Positions 54,422-64,000 are shown, counted from the first letter of the stretch. The stretch is DNA of 64,000 nucleotides from Chondrus crispus (GCF_000350225.1 NW_005179196.1:47385-111384); one strand, 5' to 3'. Made by a program: numbers and translations. The notes: generated from the letters alone by a model not told the origin.

Positions 54422-56899
54422 GTCGTAGCACTCGTTTTCAGCAGTGATTTCCATGGTCACTCGGTCCTGTCCCTTGCACACATACTTGAAGAGGTACTTG
54501 ATTCCGCCAACACGTGACACGCAGAGTTCCACATTCAAATGGCAAGCGAACGATCTTAGAAGCAGAAGACTGTAGGGAACGACCCAGGAGTTGTCAATCA
54601 CGACGGATTGCTGCCGTCGGCCAATACGGGAGGGTCGCTCGATGGAGACACCCCTAGCCAAGGGGGACGTTCTGCGGTACGTGATGTAGTACTCACTGTC
54701 GGACTGGCTGGTTTCGTGTTTGAACGATTTTGGAAACCCTTTCCTGCAGTACCGCTCGCCCATGCACACGTCCGTTGGATTGTGTTCTCCACATGGATTT
54801 TGAATCATATGCTTGAGCACGACCTCTTGGAGTTCTGGATCTTGGGCTGACGAGATCTCGGCAGAGATAATGCGGTCGACGTTTTCGGAATTACGCAGAT
54901 CAATTCCTGGAGACCACATCTAGGAAGAATACCACGTGAGCGTGGGGAAGACCTCGTTTCTGAAATTCGATGACTCGTACATGGGCAACGACGGTTCCGA
55001 ACACCTTTTCGTCGATGACCAAGGACATGAAGAATTCATTTTGAGACGAAACACACGTGCGCACAGATTCGGTCTGTCCTGTGGCGTTTGGTTAGGCAGT
55101 AGGGCTCTTGTGATCTCCGGCCAGCTTGGATTGCATGTCATGGTGAGGAAGATGTCCGGGTGGCCAATTTGGTTAGATATAGCAATGATGTCGTGCATCT
55201 GCTGCCTCATGTAGCGGTCACCCCCAATGTACGAAGAAGGGAGAATGAACAGTCGTCCTGCACGTACAGCGTCGGCTTCATCTTCAGCATGACCGGATTC
55301 TCCTAGGCTGTCGCGCAGTGAGGTGTAGTCCGCCGCTCGAAGCTGTGTCTGGTTGTGGCGGAGATACGAAAGCCTTTCTGCCTCCACTTTGCAGAACTGG
55401 TCAACTTAATATTGCTGAAAGAGTTGCGCTGCGTGTAAGATAATGATGAACTCACCTGCCCTTTCGAACAAATGCCATCCATAGAACATCATCGGAGTTA
55501 TCTTGGTACGTCTGCCGTCGTCCTCACTGGAGAATCGAAGCTCTGGATACCATCCATCTCTACCGTTCGGGAACAAAAGCACGTAACTCAATGGATCGTA
55601 TGCACGATGACTGACTGAAATCGGATCCAACACTTCGTTCCCGTTACTGTTCAGAGTCCCTCGCCTGCGAACGACGATATCTCTTCGCCCAATCTCTCCG
55701 CCTTCATTTCCAGGGATCAATGCAGCCACTTCAGAAGCTTCGGGACCATTGTACCGGCGCACGTGCTCATGACTTGGCCTGCGGTCGGCATGGATGACCA
55801 TCTGGTACGCGGCTGGAGTGTTGTTGTAAGGAGATTGAGCCCATTCTGGTATACATAGAAATGTCTGCACGTAGGGGTTGCATTCGTGCAGCATGTGTGT
55901 CAGTTGCGTCGGAAGTACCTCCTCCAGTCGTGTAGACTTTCCAAGCCTTGTGCGCGTCTGAGTGGCGTAGTCAGTGTCGTGAATGTAAACGGAAGCATAG
56001 GAAGGCGCTCGCCCCTTAGATGGCATCATGGGATCCATGTAATGGTACATTTCGCCCTGCATCGTCATTGTGGGGTTAATATTGAAAGGAGCGGGCCCTT
56101 TGTTTACCCATTTAGCGACCACGGATGCCATAAACAGCGCTGCATTGTATGCTAGAATGTTCTTACGGAAGCGTCGGGACCTTAGAGTATCATCGATGAG
56201 AAGAAAGCGCAGAAGAGCTGGAGGGTCTGGAAGAGGGGGCAATGACAGCTTTCCCTTCCTGCAGCATGTGGAAAGCATCGGCCTTGCCGCAGAACTGCTC
56301 ACGATGCGTTCTTGGACGAAATGCAGAGCTTTGCAGTGCGAACACTCAGTACAGATCATGCCGAGATGGCCGTACGAAGGCGAGGAGTCGGAGAGTGGAG
56401 ATAAGAGCTGTCGGGAGGCACTTCGAGCCTGGCGGTCGGACCCTTGCTGCGCATTCCGAGTCGGTGTGTCTTGTGCATCCCTTGATCGTTGGGTGAAGAG
56501 ACGGTCAAGGTCTCGCCGCGCTTCCCGAATGGGAGTACGTTCCTCTGCTCTAGCGCCTCGTGACGCAATACGATCCCCATTGCGCCGGGCATCTCGGAGG
56601 GGGGTTGTTTCTTCCGCTCTGCGCGCCCTTGTTCTCTCCCTACCTCGACGGAGACGCTCTTCGCGCTACTCAAGAGTCTCTGCCGCTCTTCGTACTTCAG
56701 TACGTTCCCGGTTGGTTCGGCGACGCGCTGCAGTCTCAGATTCGGTTTGTTGAGCCCTCCGGATTCTCGCACGGTCTCGACCTGCCTCACGACGTGCTTG
56801 AGCATCAGCTTCAGTCTCTTGCGCTCTTCTTGCCCTTGTACGGGCGTTTCTTCGTTGCCTTCTTGCTCCTGCCTCTTCATCATCCTCTGGTCCGGTCAT
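54422..56899 (-). pseudogene. Helitron RepHel, N-terminal and HUH Rep half
   Basis: Minus strand from 56899. An Arg-rich N-terminus (RRAQETEADAQARREAGRDRARIRRAQQ in part) leads to a zinc cluster CTECSHCKALHFVQE and the Helitron-like N domain (DPLSYVLLFPNGRDGWY). A TAA stands at about 55406. Rep motif 1 follows (IFLTMTCNPSWPEI), then the HUH pair His-Ala-His at 54944-54936 in a shifted frame, bounded by two compensating frameshifts (about 55050 and 54912). The paired Tyr region is YYITYRR, then NSWVVPYS and KYLFKYVCKGQDR. HUH Reps nick and rejoin single strands. The frame runs up to 54422, where the CACAG element cuts it. Confidence 0.92.
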
Positions 56900-57079
56900 T
56901 TCCGTTCTGCTCGGCCCGCTAGTGAAATCCTTGTAAGTGCAGCTAGGGTTGACACAAGTGCGAGAGGTCCGTTGTAGATCGCTATGAGTCGTAGCAAGCA
57001 GTCCTCAAAGGTATAAACGCAACCTCAGCCAGCTAGGTCGTCCGTGAGAGTACTTAGAAAAAGAGCAAAAATAGGGCCT

Positions 57080-57792
57080 TTATTTTCTTGTACTATCCTG
57101 TGATGGATCGGAGCTTACGCTTGTGCTTCTTGCCCGCCAGATGTCGCCTGAAGTCGTGTGCAGTGGCAACTGTGCAACTGTGCACGCACACACCTCGCAG
57201 CGGAATGTTCGGCCCGCTTGATTCACTTGAGCCACATGCCCCTCATTATGCGCATGCCCATCCCACAGTACCACGCGCGAGCAATGAAAGTTGCAGACGT
57301 CACACATGTATACGGGAACATTGCGCAACACAGCAGTGACAGCTGGCAACGTGCGCGCACGCGGCCGCTCGATCGCACGTGGCACACGTAGCCCACGAAA
57401 CGTAGGAATGACAGGCGGAGGTAAACGTGTAAAACGTGGGACCGTTGCGCGCGGTACACGTGGTGCGGGTGCTGGCGCAGGGGCCGGCGGAAGACGTGGT
57501 ACACGTGGCAGAGGGGCGCACGGTACACGTGAGGCGGGCGCGGGGCAATCTCGGGGACGTGGACACGTGGGGCGGGCGCACAGGGCGGGGCTGGATGAGC
57601 TACGTGGACACGTGTCGACGCTGTAGGAGACTCGGCAAAGTTCAGGCGGATGGGGGTAGCGGCGCGGCGAGCGGCTCGCAATTCTTGGCGTTCTTCTTGA
57701 GTACACACTTCGCAGAAAAGATACACACCGTATATAGTCAGTAAGCGTTCGCGTGCCCTCAAATGCCGGGGGCAGCAAGATGGCCGGAGCAA
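57080..57792 (-). CDS. Possible zinc-finger ORF with Pro-rich linker
   Basis: The minus-strand frame ending at 57080 closes with YMCDVCNFHCSRVVLWDGHAH and NEGH: C-x2-C-x12-H-x5-H, the spacing of a matrin/U1-type C2H2 finger. A second Cys pair follows (FRCEVCAC). A different frame further upstream reads RLLTIYGVYLFCEVCTQEER, also Cys-paired, so the gene may be frameshifted or spliced. Between them is a Pro/Arg/Ala-rich linker coded by DNA full of ACACGTGG repeats. The long frame extends to 58105 but its N-terminus comes from the GC-rich repeat family. Unknown function. Confidence 0.35.
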
Positions 57793-58423
57793 TGAGGACA
57801 GTTATTAACTTACTCACTTCGCGTAGACGGTGTGCGCAGGGATCGGTAGCAAACGCGAAGCAGGTCGGGAGTGTATTTTTTATTTTTTCTGTACTGTAGT
57901 GTAGCATTCCAAATTTAAATTTGTACTGTACTGTAATGCTACGATCGTTTCTAAAGCCACCAAGTGTCCCCGTGGCGGACCTGGCCTGCGGCCAGGCCCC
58001 GCCCGTGGCCACCTCTTGGCCCACGTGTCGGCGTGGCGGCCTGCACTTGGCCCCCGTGCGCCAGTGGCAACGCGGGAACGCACACACACACAAACAGACA
58101 GACACGGAAATTAGTATTAGTGCAGGATAGGACGAGGCTCAAACGCCGAACGCGATGGGTAAGCAGCTGTCACTAAAAATGTGTTTGCTTTTTCCTCTAC
58201 CCTCCTCCAAGTGGTAGTCACCGGGTGGGAAGCCCAGAATATTATACCCCCCTTTTTGACGGGGAACGCACAAAGGTTATTGCCGGAGCATCAACCCCTC
58301 GATCTCCCGTGAACGAATAAAGACAATCTTATTGGCTGTAAGCCAAAAAGATTGACATTTACGAACTAAATTTTTCTGCATTGAAGTTGTTCACACCTTT
58401 AAGACTTATTGCAAGGAGATTTC
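57793..58423. repeat. Dispersed copy of the GC-rich repeat family and flank
   Basis: 57955-58125 matches the tails of the arrays at 18300-22400: CCAAGTGTCCCCGTGGC, GGCCTGCGGCCAGGCC, GGCAACGCGGGAACGCACA, a CACACAAACAGACAGACAC run and GGAAATTAGTA. So the family is mobile or dispersed, not confined to the tandem array. 58140-58423 shows nothing further until the hairpin arm at 58408. Confidence 0.65.
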
Positions 58424-58632
58424 TAAAAGTAACGATGGCGTCGCTGCCTTTGTTTATTAGAATGAAACCTCAGTGTCCCTATTTGTAGCCTTAGTTGCTA
58501 CCGCGCATTCACTGCGGGTGCGCATGTGTGCAGGCGCACTCACTGCGCTCCCTAAACCTCGGAGCTCACGTACCACACGCATCTCACTGCCGCCGTTATT
58601 ACTGTGGCTTTGGATTACATTTGGATTCGACA
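58424..58632 (-). repeat. Copia-3 3' LTR
   Basis: On the minus strand begins TGTCGAATCC and ends TTACTTTTA. The purine-rich GCCGAGGAGGGG just upstream on that strand is the polypurine tract. Confidence 0.93.
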
Positions 58633-58968
58633 CCCCTCCTCGGCGGCAGGTTCTAATCATTTAAAATTTTGGTCTCGATACTCACGACGACCATGCCCCT
58701 CCTCGGGCAGACTTTGTTTTCTTTGATCAGGATCGAACTAGCTATCTTTCAATATTTGTTTTCGTATTTCCGACTATTATTACCACATTTCCGTGAGTGG
58801 CCGTACAGTGTTAAATTGCCCCCATTTGAGCTTGAAATGTCTGATATAAATACCGTGCGAAACCACACTTCGGCACTGGAATTGACGATGTACTGAAGCG
58901 GGGCTAGTGAGGGCATCGATTGAGCGCCCGCGTGCATTGCTGTGGGGAGAGGGTTGTCGTGTCTAATG

Positions 58969-59041
58969 CCCCGTTCTGCAGAACGGGGAACGGCAAAGCC
59001 GCAACGATGTTCACCATGGTGAACATCGTTGCGCCTTGCCG
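58969..59041. other. Two perfect palindromes in the copia-3 3' region
   Basis: CCCCGTTCTG/CAGAACGGGG (20 bp, 58969-58988) and a 34-bp perfect palindrome centred on CCATGG (59000-59033). The second is extended by imperfect outer arms CGGCAAAG / CTTGCCG (58991-59041). They lie between the pol stop and the 3' LTR. Confidence 0.85.
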
Positions 59042-59115
59042 TTGTGAGTCGTTTGTTTTGTCATCCATGGTGGCCAACAAATTCTTTTTGACACTACCGA
59101 CCTCTCAACCTTTAC

Positions 59116-59783
59116 TCAGTCCTCTCGCTGGAACATTTCCAAGTTCAGTTTCTTCCGCAGCTCATTCACTGTGTCCGTCTTCACGGGCTTCGTAAAATAT
59201 CAGCGATATTTTGTCTCGAAGGAATGTAGCAAAGAACGATTTCTTTCCGTTTGATGAGCTCTTTGATGTGGTGATCCTTAATGTCTATATGCTTGTTCCG
59301 TGCAGAAATTTGCTCGTTCTTAGCAAGCGATATAGCCACTGTACTATCTGAAAATAGTATTGTGGGTTCCAACCAGGCGTGATCGTGAAACAGTGACCTT
59401 GAAACGATTTCCCAGAATAAAGGTCGAAGCCAGGTTATTTGTTTTGCGCATGAAGACATTGCTACATATTCGGACTCTGCTGATGACAAAGCGATAAGTG
59501 TTTGCCTTTGGCTTTTCCATTGAATAGGTCTTCCATTGACGGACGTGATATATCCTGTTGTCGAATGTCGAGTCTCACAGCAGCCGCCCAGTCGGCATCG
59601 ACGTGTCCTTGGAGTGACGCAGCCGTTAGGCCGCCCCGGCGATGGCAAAGATGCAAGCCCAAAGTTATCGTTCCTGCAACGTATCGCAAAACCCGTTTTA
59701 GGAGAAGTTGGTGACGTTCTGTTGGAGCATGTACCTGTCGAGCGAGGACAGAAACGGAGATTGATAGGTCGGGGCGTGTGCAT
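59116..59783 (-). pseudogene. Copia-3 RNase H and C-terminal tail
   Basis: Follows RT in another frame: CCETRHSTTGYITSVNGRPI, SSAESEYVAMSSCAKQITWL, LFSDSTVAISLAKNE, KHIDIKDHHIKELI, IPSRQNIADIL. After a small frameshift near 59195 the standard tail appears (KPVKTDTVNELRKKLNL),  with a TGA at 59118-59116. RNase H removes the RNA strand during reverse transcription. Confidence 0.9.
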
Positions 59784-60910
59784 ACTGCAAGATATATTAG
59801 AGCGCCTACGGCAGAGCGATAGTCGGAATGTGCAGGTGGGTCGAGCAGGGTATCGTTATCATGAGCTGATGTGAGGTCCGCTTGTGTGGGGAGCGGAGTC
59901 CAAACTGCATTGCAATGTTCGAGTCCGCACTTTTTCAATATATCTTTAGCGTAGCGGGTTTGTCTGACCGTGACTCCCTCGCTACTTTGTGATATCTCCC
60001 AGCCAATAATGGTTTGCAGTTGTCCAAACAATTTAACATCGAATGTAGTTGAAAGGCGATTCTTGATATCGTTCATCAACGATGCGGAATTCGACACAAA
60101 TATCATGTCATCTACTACGACGACAAGAATAATAAATTCCGTTCCAGACTGAAGGAAGAACACCCGACGATCGATGTTCCAGACGCGAAATCTCCAGCTC
60201 ATGAGCGTATCAAACAAGACCGAGCCCCAAATTTTCCCTGCTTGTTTCAGACCGTACAACGACTTCGACAACCGGGAGACCGTTTCGGGAAATGCTTCAA
60301 TTTCAGATGAGTCGGTAGGCTGCTCCATGAATATGGGGACATCAATGTCGCCATAGAGGTACGCGTTGCCGATGTCTACGCCTTCGATGATGTGATTCTC
60401 CCCTGCCGCAAAAGCTAATAAAAGTCGAATCGCTTTGTGGTTTGCGACGGGGGCGTACGTGTTGGATGGGTCGAAATCTACATAAGGTGTTTGACGGTCA
60501 CCTCTGATACAACACCGAGCTTTGTGTAGAAATTTAAGGCCTTCAACGTCAAGTGGTTTGAGCTTAAAGACCCAAGTGAATGGAACTGGACGCATAGCGC
60601 TTGTGCGAGTAACATAGTTCCAAGTTCCTCGGTCTCGAAGGGCTTTGTACTCTCGGTCAATGGCTTCTCGCCATGCAGGGAAAATGATGGCCTCACGGAA
60701 CGTCCGAGGGAGTCGAGGGTCAGAACGATAATATCTGGATAGGTACTTGTCAAGTTGTCGACTGTGACCCCGATTGCGAAAGAGTCCGCTGGGGAGCGTG
60801 GACACACATGCTTGAAATGCTGTGATGAGCACCTCTTCCGCTTCTCCATCTGAGTTGTTAATGCTTTCGGTTTCGCTTTGCCTTGCAATTCCATCAAGAA
60901 GTGATGCCAC
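59462..60910 (-). pseudogene. Copia-3 reverse transcriptase
   Basis: A 482-codon stretch: AWREAIDREYKALRDRGTWN, TWVFKLKPLDVEGLKFLHKA, RCCIRGDRQTPYVDFDP, IEGVDIGNAYLYGDI with the first Asp, SLYGLKQAGKIWGS and the active site LVVVVDDMIFVS. The usual Tyr before Val-Asp-Asp is a Val here. GWEISQSSEGVTVRQTRYA and VGALIYLAVCTRPDLS follow. The final frame change near 59600 leads to RNase H. Confidence 0.92.
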
Positions 60911-61398
60911 GCCAGGAAGTTTATGTTCGTCGTACTGGCGAAAGTCTTGTACTCTTGATACAAAATGGACTTCGCTTGCGGGACGTAAATACGAAGCAGT
61001 GTCTCATCACTCTGCATCCCCACAAAATGTCCATGCATTGTGCGGGCGCTCAGCTTCTTGTTGGGAGCGGTATCAGAGCGGTATTGAAAGGCAAATCCGG
61101 GCTGTCCGAAGATTGGTACCTTTGATAACCGTATTCTTGTCCTTGGTTGCCAAAGGAGCATAGGTATGTATCCCTGCACACGCGAGGCGGGAAGCCGGTT
61201 CCGAAGCCAGTTTGCATGATTCATGGCCTCAGCCCATAAATTGTGCGGCAACTTGGACGCAAACAAAAGAACGCGAGTGCGTGCCCAAAACTCTTGGTTG
61301 AGTCGCTCGGCGGTGCCGTTGCTCTGATGGGCGTATGGTGGAGAGGGCTCAAGTTTGATCCCGTGCTTCGCACAGAATTGCTGTACAGTCCTACTCAT
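60478..61398 (-). pseudogene. Copia-3 integrase, second part, and linker
   Basis: Continues integrase after the frameshift: VQQFCAKHGIKLEPSPPYAH, HQSNGTAERLNQEFWART with the catalytic Glu, NLWAEAMNHANWLRNRLP, and the FGCxA-like FGQPGFAF region. After about 60880 the true coding sense moves to another frame (59462-60910), so the last 130 codons here are spurious. Confidence 0.85.
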
Positions 61399-62318
61399 GT
61401 TTTCCCGGCGCTATCAAGGCGAATTTTGTGGAGAACGTGACCGGTGTATAGTTCGGACTTCGTCTTATATTCAATCAGATACTTCAACAAGTCAGATTTC
61501 TTCTTGAGAAAAAAGACATCGGACTTGGCGGTGCATGAGTCCATGAAACATAAAGAGGAGATGCTTCCTCCGGTGGATGCTGTAACGGGACCGGCGATGT
61601 CCGTGTGTACGAGCTCGAGGGGATAGGCTATTGTGTCGGGAGTTCTTGTGATCTTTGCTCGACGCGCTTTCACGAGTTGGCACGGGACATAGAGCAAGCC
61701 CTCCATTGTACTTCTTGAAAAGTACGGAATATTTTCAAAGGTCTGAGCAAGGCGAGCATATCTTGAAGGACTTGGGTGTCCAGTGCGGTTGTGCCACTCC
61801 AACGGTTTGTTGTTGAAGAGAAAGGATGTAGGACGAGTTGGTCCTTGAACGGATGAGTGTACAGCGGCGGCACAAATAAGGCAGTGGGAAGTCTCAAGTT
61901 CTTCGATACAGGTCTGTGATGAGTTCACTTCATGATTTTGGCGTTTCGGCAATGCCATCTTGTACAATCCCCCTTGCGTCTCCGTCTCAAACACTTTCAA
62001 TTCAGTGTTCTTCCTGTAAATTCGGCAAGAACTGGTATTCGTGCTTCCGTAAGTCTTGAAGACTATGTCAAATGATGTCGAAAGGCAATGGACCGATAAG
62101 ATGCTTTCAGCAAAATTCGGGACATGATAGCCCTCAATGAATACACCTCCACCAAGGGGCAGAAATATTTGACCAACACCAACGATTCGACAGGTACCAG
62201 AAGCAGACCGAACTTCTTCGTCAAACTCTTCGTAACTGTAAAAGAATTTCTCCGAATTAAAGAAATTATGCGTAGCACCAGAGTCGATAAGAGCTTCATC
62301 TGACCTTTTGATACTCAC
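61395..62318 (-). pseudogene. Copia-3 protease, GAG-pre-integrase and first part of integrase
   Basis: Same frame as gag. Protease active site ALIDSGATHNFF, LVHCLSTSFD-like strand (SVHCLSTSFDIVF), then the HHCC region (WHNRTGHPSPSRYARLAQ...CQLVKARRAK) and the integrase start (LELVHTDIAGPV, first Asp). The frame ends at 61395 right after the second Asp (IRLDSAGK), where a frameshift moves integrase to the next frame. Confidence 0.9.
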
Positions 62319-63416
62319 TCACGCGATAGAGCTTCGAAACTTAATTCTAGCCATGAAACCCTGGTATGGGTTACTGTGGTTGGAACCACTTGGACGCCGA
62401 GTAGGGAAGCCAACTTGCTGCGGGTTAGCTTGCGGCTGTTGTTGTTCAGTTCCGAAGCCTTGGTTTCCAGACTCGTTGTCCCAATTATTTCCATATCCCA
62501 GACCCGTCGGGTATTGAGGTGCTGGTCCAGGGCCGAGACGTAGTGTACCGTACGGGTGTCCGTACTGGCGGAACCCGCGACCGCGACCTCTACTGCGGCC
62601 TCTTCTGCCACGAAATCCCGCAAGTCCGCGGCCTCGATGGCCGCCACGATTCGCTCTGTGCCAACTGTCAACGGAAAAGTGTCCATTTTTCCCACAAACA
62701 TAACAGGCGTCGTTGCCCTGGCTCCTATGTTTGGAAATGCGTCCGCCACGAGTGGAACGTCCATTAAATTGTGAACCCATCTCAGCTATAGAAGCGTCGG
62801 GAGTTCGATTTAGGTTGGAAGTTATTACGCTTTGACGTCGGGAAATCTCAGCATGCATGGCTTGGATTAGCCTTTCGAATTGCAACTCTTACACTTGAGC
62901 AATCATGGCGAAGCCACTGAACGACTCGGGACTTGTACGCCAGAGTTTCGGGGCCTTATCCTTTTCGGTAAGCTCTTCGTCGTAAGTTGCTAATTTGTTG
63001 AGAAGTTCGGTAAACTTATTGACATGATCATCCCAACTGGTTATTTCCTTATAACGAAGGTCGCCCATGTCTTGACGGAGATTAAGAATTGCTTGAGCAT
63101 TTGAGGCAGTATAAATCGTTTCAAGCTCATCCCAAAGCTGTTTAGCTGAGATAATATCATCATCAATGAGATGACGGACTTTCTCCAACGGAAAGTCACC
63201 AAGAGAAAGGACAATGATGCCCTTAGCGCGAATGGTCAGTTCAAACCACTTCTTGCGGACAGATGGACTGTTACTCGAAGGTTCTAACTCAAAACCGATG
63301 ACCTTGGCGTCATTGCGACGGATGTAGGCGTATACGCGACGTTTCCAGAGAATGTAGTCATCGGACTTCTCGAGACGAGGGATTTTACCACTGGACTCAT
63401 TCTCACGTTCTGACAT
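62319..63416 (-). pseudogene. Copia-3 gag
   Basis: ATG at 63416. The UBN2-type gag domain reads SDDYILWKRRVYAYIRRND, AKQLWDELETIYTAS, SWDDHVNKFTELLNKL. A stop at about 62889 interrupts it and the same frame goes on. The zinc knuckle CYVCGKNGHFSVDSWH has Ser where the fourth ligand Cys is expected (C-x2-C-x4-H-x4-S). An Arg/Gly-rich nucleic-acid-binding tail follows (RGRRGRSRGRGRG). The frame is then open into the protease. Confidence 0.9.
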
Positions 63417-63479
63417 CGTGAATTACGAGAGCAGGACCAAGGATAGAGCGTTAAAGGGATTATAGCGGTGCTTTTTCGT

Positions 63480-63493
63480 GCGCGATGCTACCA
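63480..63493 (-). other. Copia-3 primer-binding site
   Basis: TGGTAGCATCGCGC directly follows the LTR on the minus strand and would pair with a tRNA ending ...GATGCTACCA. This differs from the internal tRNA-Met site seen at 10052-10065, in line with separate lineages. Confidence 0.75.
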
Positions 63494-63702
63494 TAAAAGT
63501 AACGATGGCGTCGCTTCCTTTGTTTATTAGAATGGGACCTCAGTGTCCCTATTTGTAGCCTCAGTTGCTACTGCGCATTCACTGCGGGTGTGCATGTGTG
63601 CAGGCGCACTCACTGCGCTCTCTAAACCTCGGAGCTCACGTATCTCACGCATCTCACTGCCGCCGTTATTACTGTGGCTTTGGCTTACATTTGGATTCGA
63701 CA
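63494..63702 (-). repeat. Copia-3 5' LTR
   Basis: Same length as the 3' copy. It is short for a copia LTR and has no clear TATA box. Confidence 0.93.
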
Positions 63703-63798
63703 ATTTCGTCATGTGACGAAATCTCCTTGCAATACTGGAAGTCTAATCGAAACAGACTCCGAAAGAAAGTTTTCTGACAAAATGAGGGTGAGGGGTCC

Positions 63799-63849
63799 TG
63801 TCCGGGATTTGCGTTACCCCTCACTGAGGGGTAACGCAAATCCCGGACA
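63799..63849. other. 51-bp near-perfect palindrome
   Basis: 25-bp arms, exactly inverted, around a single C at 63824; the inner arm ends are CCCCTCA/TGAGGGG. It lies about 95 bp outside copia-3. No T-run or gene context suggests a role; it may be a cruciform or foldback unit. Confidence 0.9.
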
Positions 63850-64000
63850 AGACGCTTATACTCTGTAATTAATTTTCAATTACACCTCTAGCTACACCCA
63901 ATAGTTGCAATTAATAATGTCCATGTACAATTAGTGTCAGTGTACATTTAGTGTCACGTACACTATTCAAATTCTGGAGATCTGGAGATTGTGGCAAATA
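63850..64000. other. AT-rich end of window
   Basis: Repeated GTGTCA/GTACA strings (TTAGTGTCAGTGTACATTTA) but no recognisable gene or boundary. Confidence 0.5.

Larger units (their letters stand above)
58424..63702 (-). mobile_element. Copia-3: complete-ended Ty1/copia element
   Basis: 209-bp LTRs (58424-58632, 63494-63702), about ten differences by eye (near 95%), with a perfect 5-bp duplication ATTTC (58419-58423, 63703-63707). Sense is right to left: PBS, gag, protease, integrase, RT, RNase H, purine tract. About five frameshifts or stops inactivate it. The target was the centre of a 42-bp hairpin. Confidence 0.96.

Noticed and set aside
57291-57626. Plus-strand Arg-Gly-rich ORF resembling an RGG-box protein
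   Set aside because: It arises from ACACGTGG repeats read in one frame, and the opposite strand carries the better Cys/His signals.

Overview
The window is eukaryotic nuclear DNA made almost entirely of transposable elements (TEs) in several states of decay. I see no operons, no ribosome binding sites and no clearly intact host gene. The TE set is chromodomain-bearing Ty3/gypsy, three lineages of Ty1/copia, a Helitron, TIR DNA elements, an inverted-repeat element, a MITE and minisatellites. With the high GC and the lack of visible introns this suits a TE-rich alga (a red alga is my guess) or an oomycete-like protist. The sequence does not settle the taxon.

Layout, left to right. 1-1074 is the 3' end of a chromodomain gypsy element. 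1075-3162 is non-coding and rich in short palindromes. 3163-8433 is a decayed copia element (copia-1) with a polypurine tract and a 3' LTR start at 8434. 9043-9543 is a small unassigned ORF with a KEN box. 9750-12510 holds a copia end remnant, a pair of 278-bp inverted repeats and a retroelement C-terminal domain. 12960-17640 is a minus-strand pseudogene of an M20-family amidohydrolase (allantoate amidohydrolase / N-carbamoyl-amino-acid hydrolase type), split by copia-2 (13800-17395, target duplication GTACG). 17641-22407 is a GC-rich tandemly duplicated region with little coding credibility.

22484-56899 is the centrepiece. One minus-strand Helitron gene has its helicase half at 22484-24894 and its Rep half at 54422-56899. 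The 29.5 kb between them reads as successive insertions, each inside the last. First comes a CACAG-ended TIR element (24895-54421). Inside it lies a CCC-ended TIR element (25363-49765). Inside that is a gypsy element, 'outer' (25554-48668, duplication TGTGG, LTRs about 95% identical). Inside its gag is a second gypsy element in the opposite orientation, 'inner' (28548-40098, LTRs about 98% identical). LTR divergence agrees with the nesting order. Both gypsy elements carry a long ORF antisense to pol, between the chromodomain and the 3' LTR. I recognise neither ORF.

57080-58423 has a possible zinc-finger ORF and a copy of the GC-rich repeat family. 58424-63702 is a minus-strand copia element (copia-3) with intact ends (duplication ATTTC), inserted in the centre of a hairpin. 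Long perfect palindromes flank or lie within it.

Almost all TE genes are broken by in-frame stops (TAG, TAA and TGA alike) and frameshifts. The best-preserved reading frames are parts of copia-1, copia-2 and copia-3 pol, the Helitron helicase, and the two antisense ORFs.
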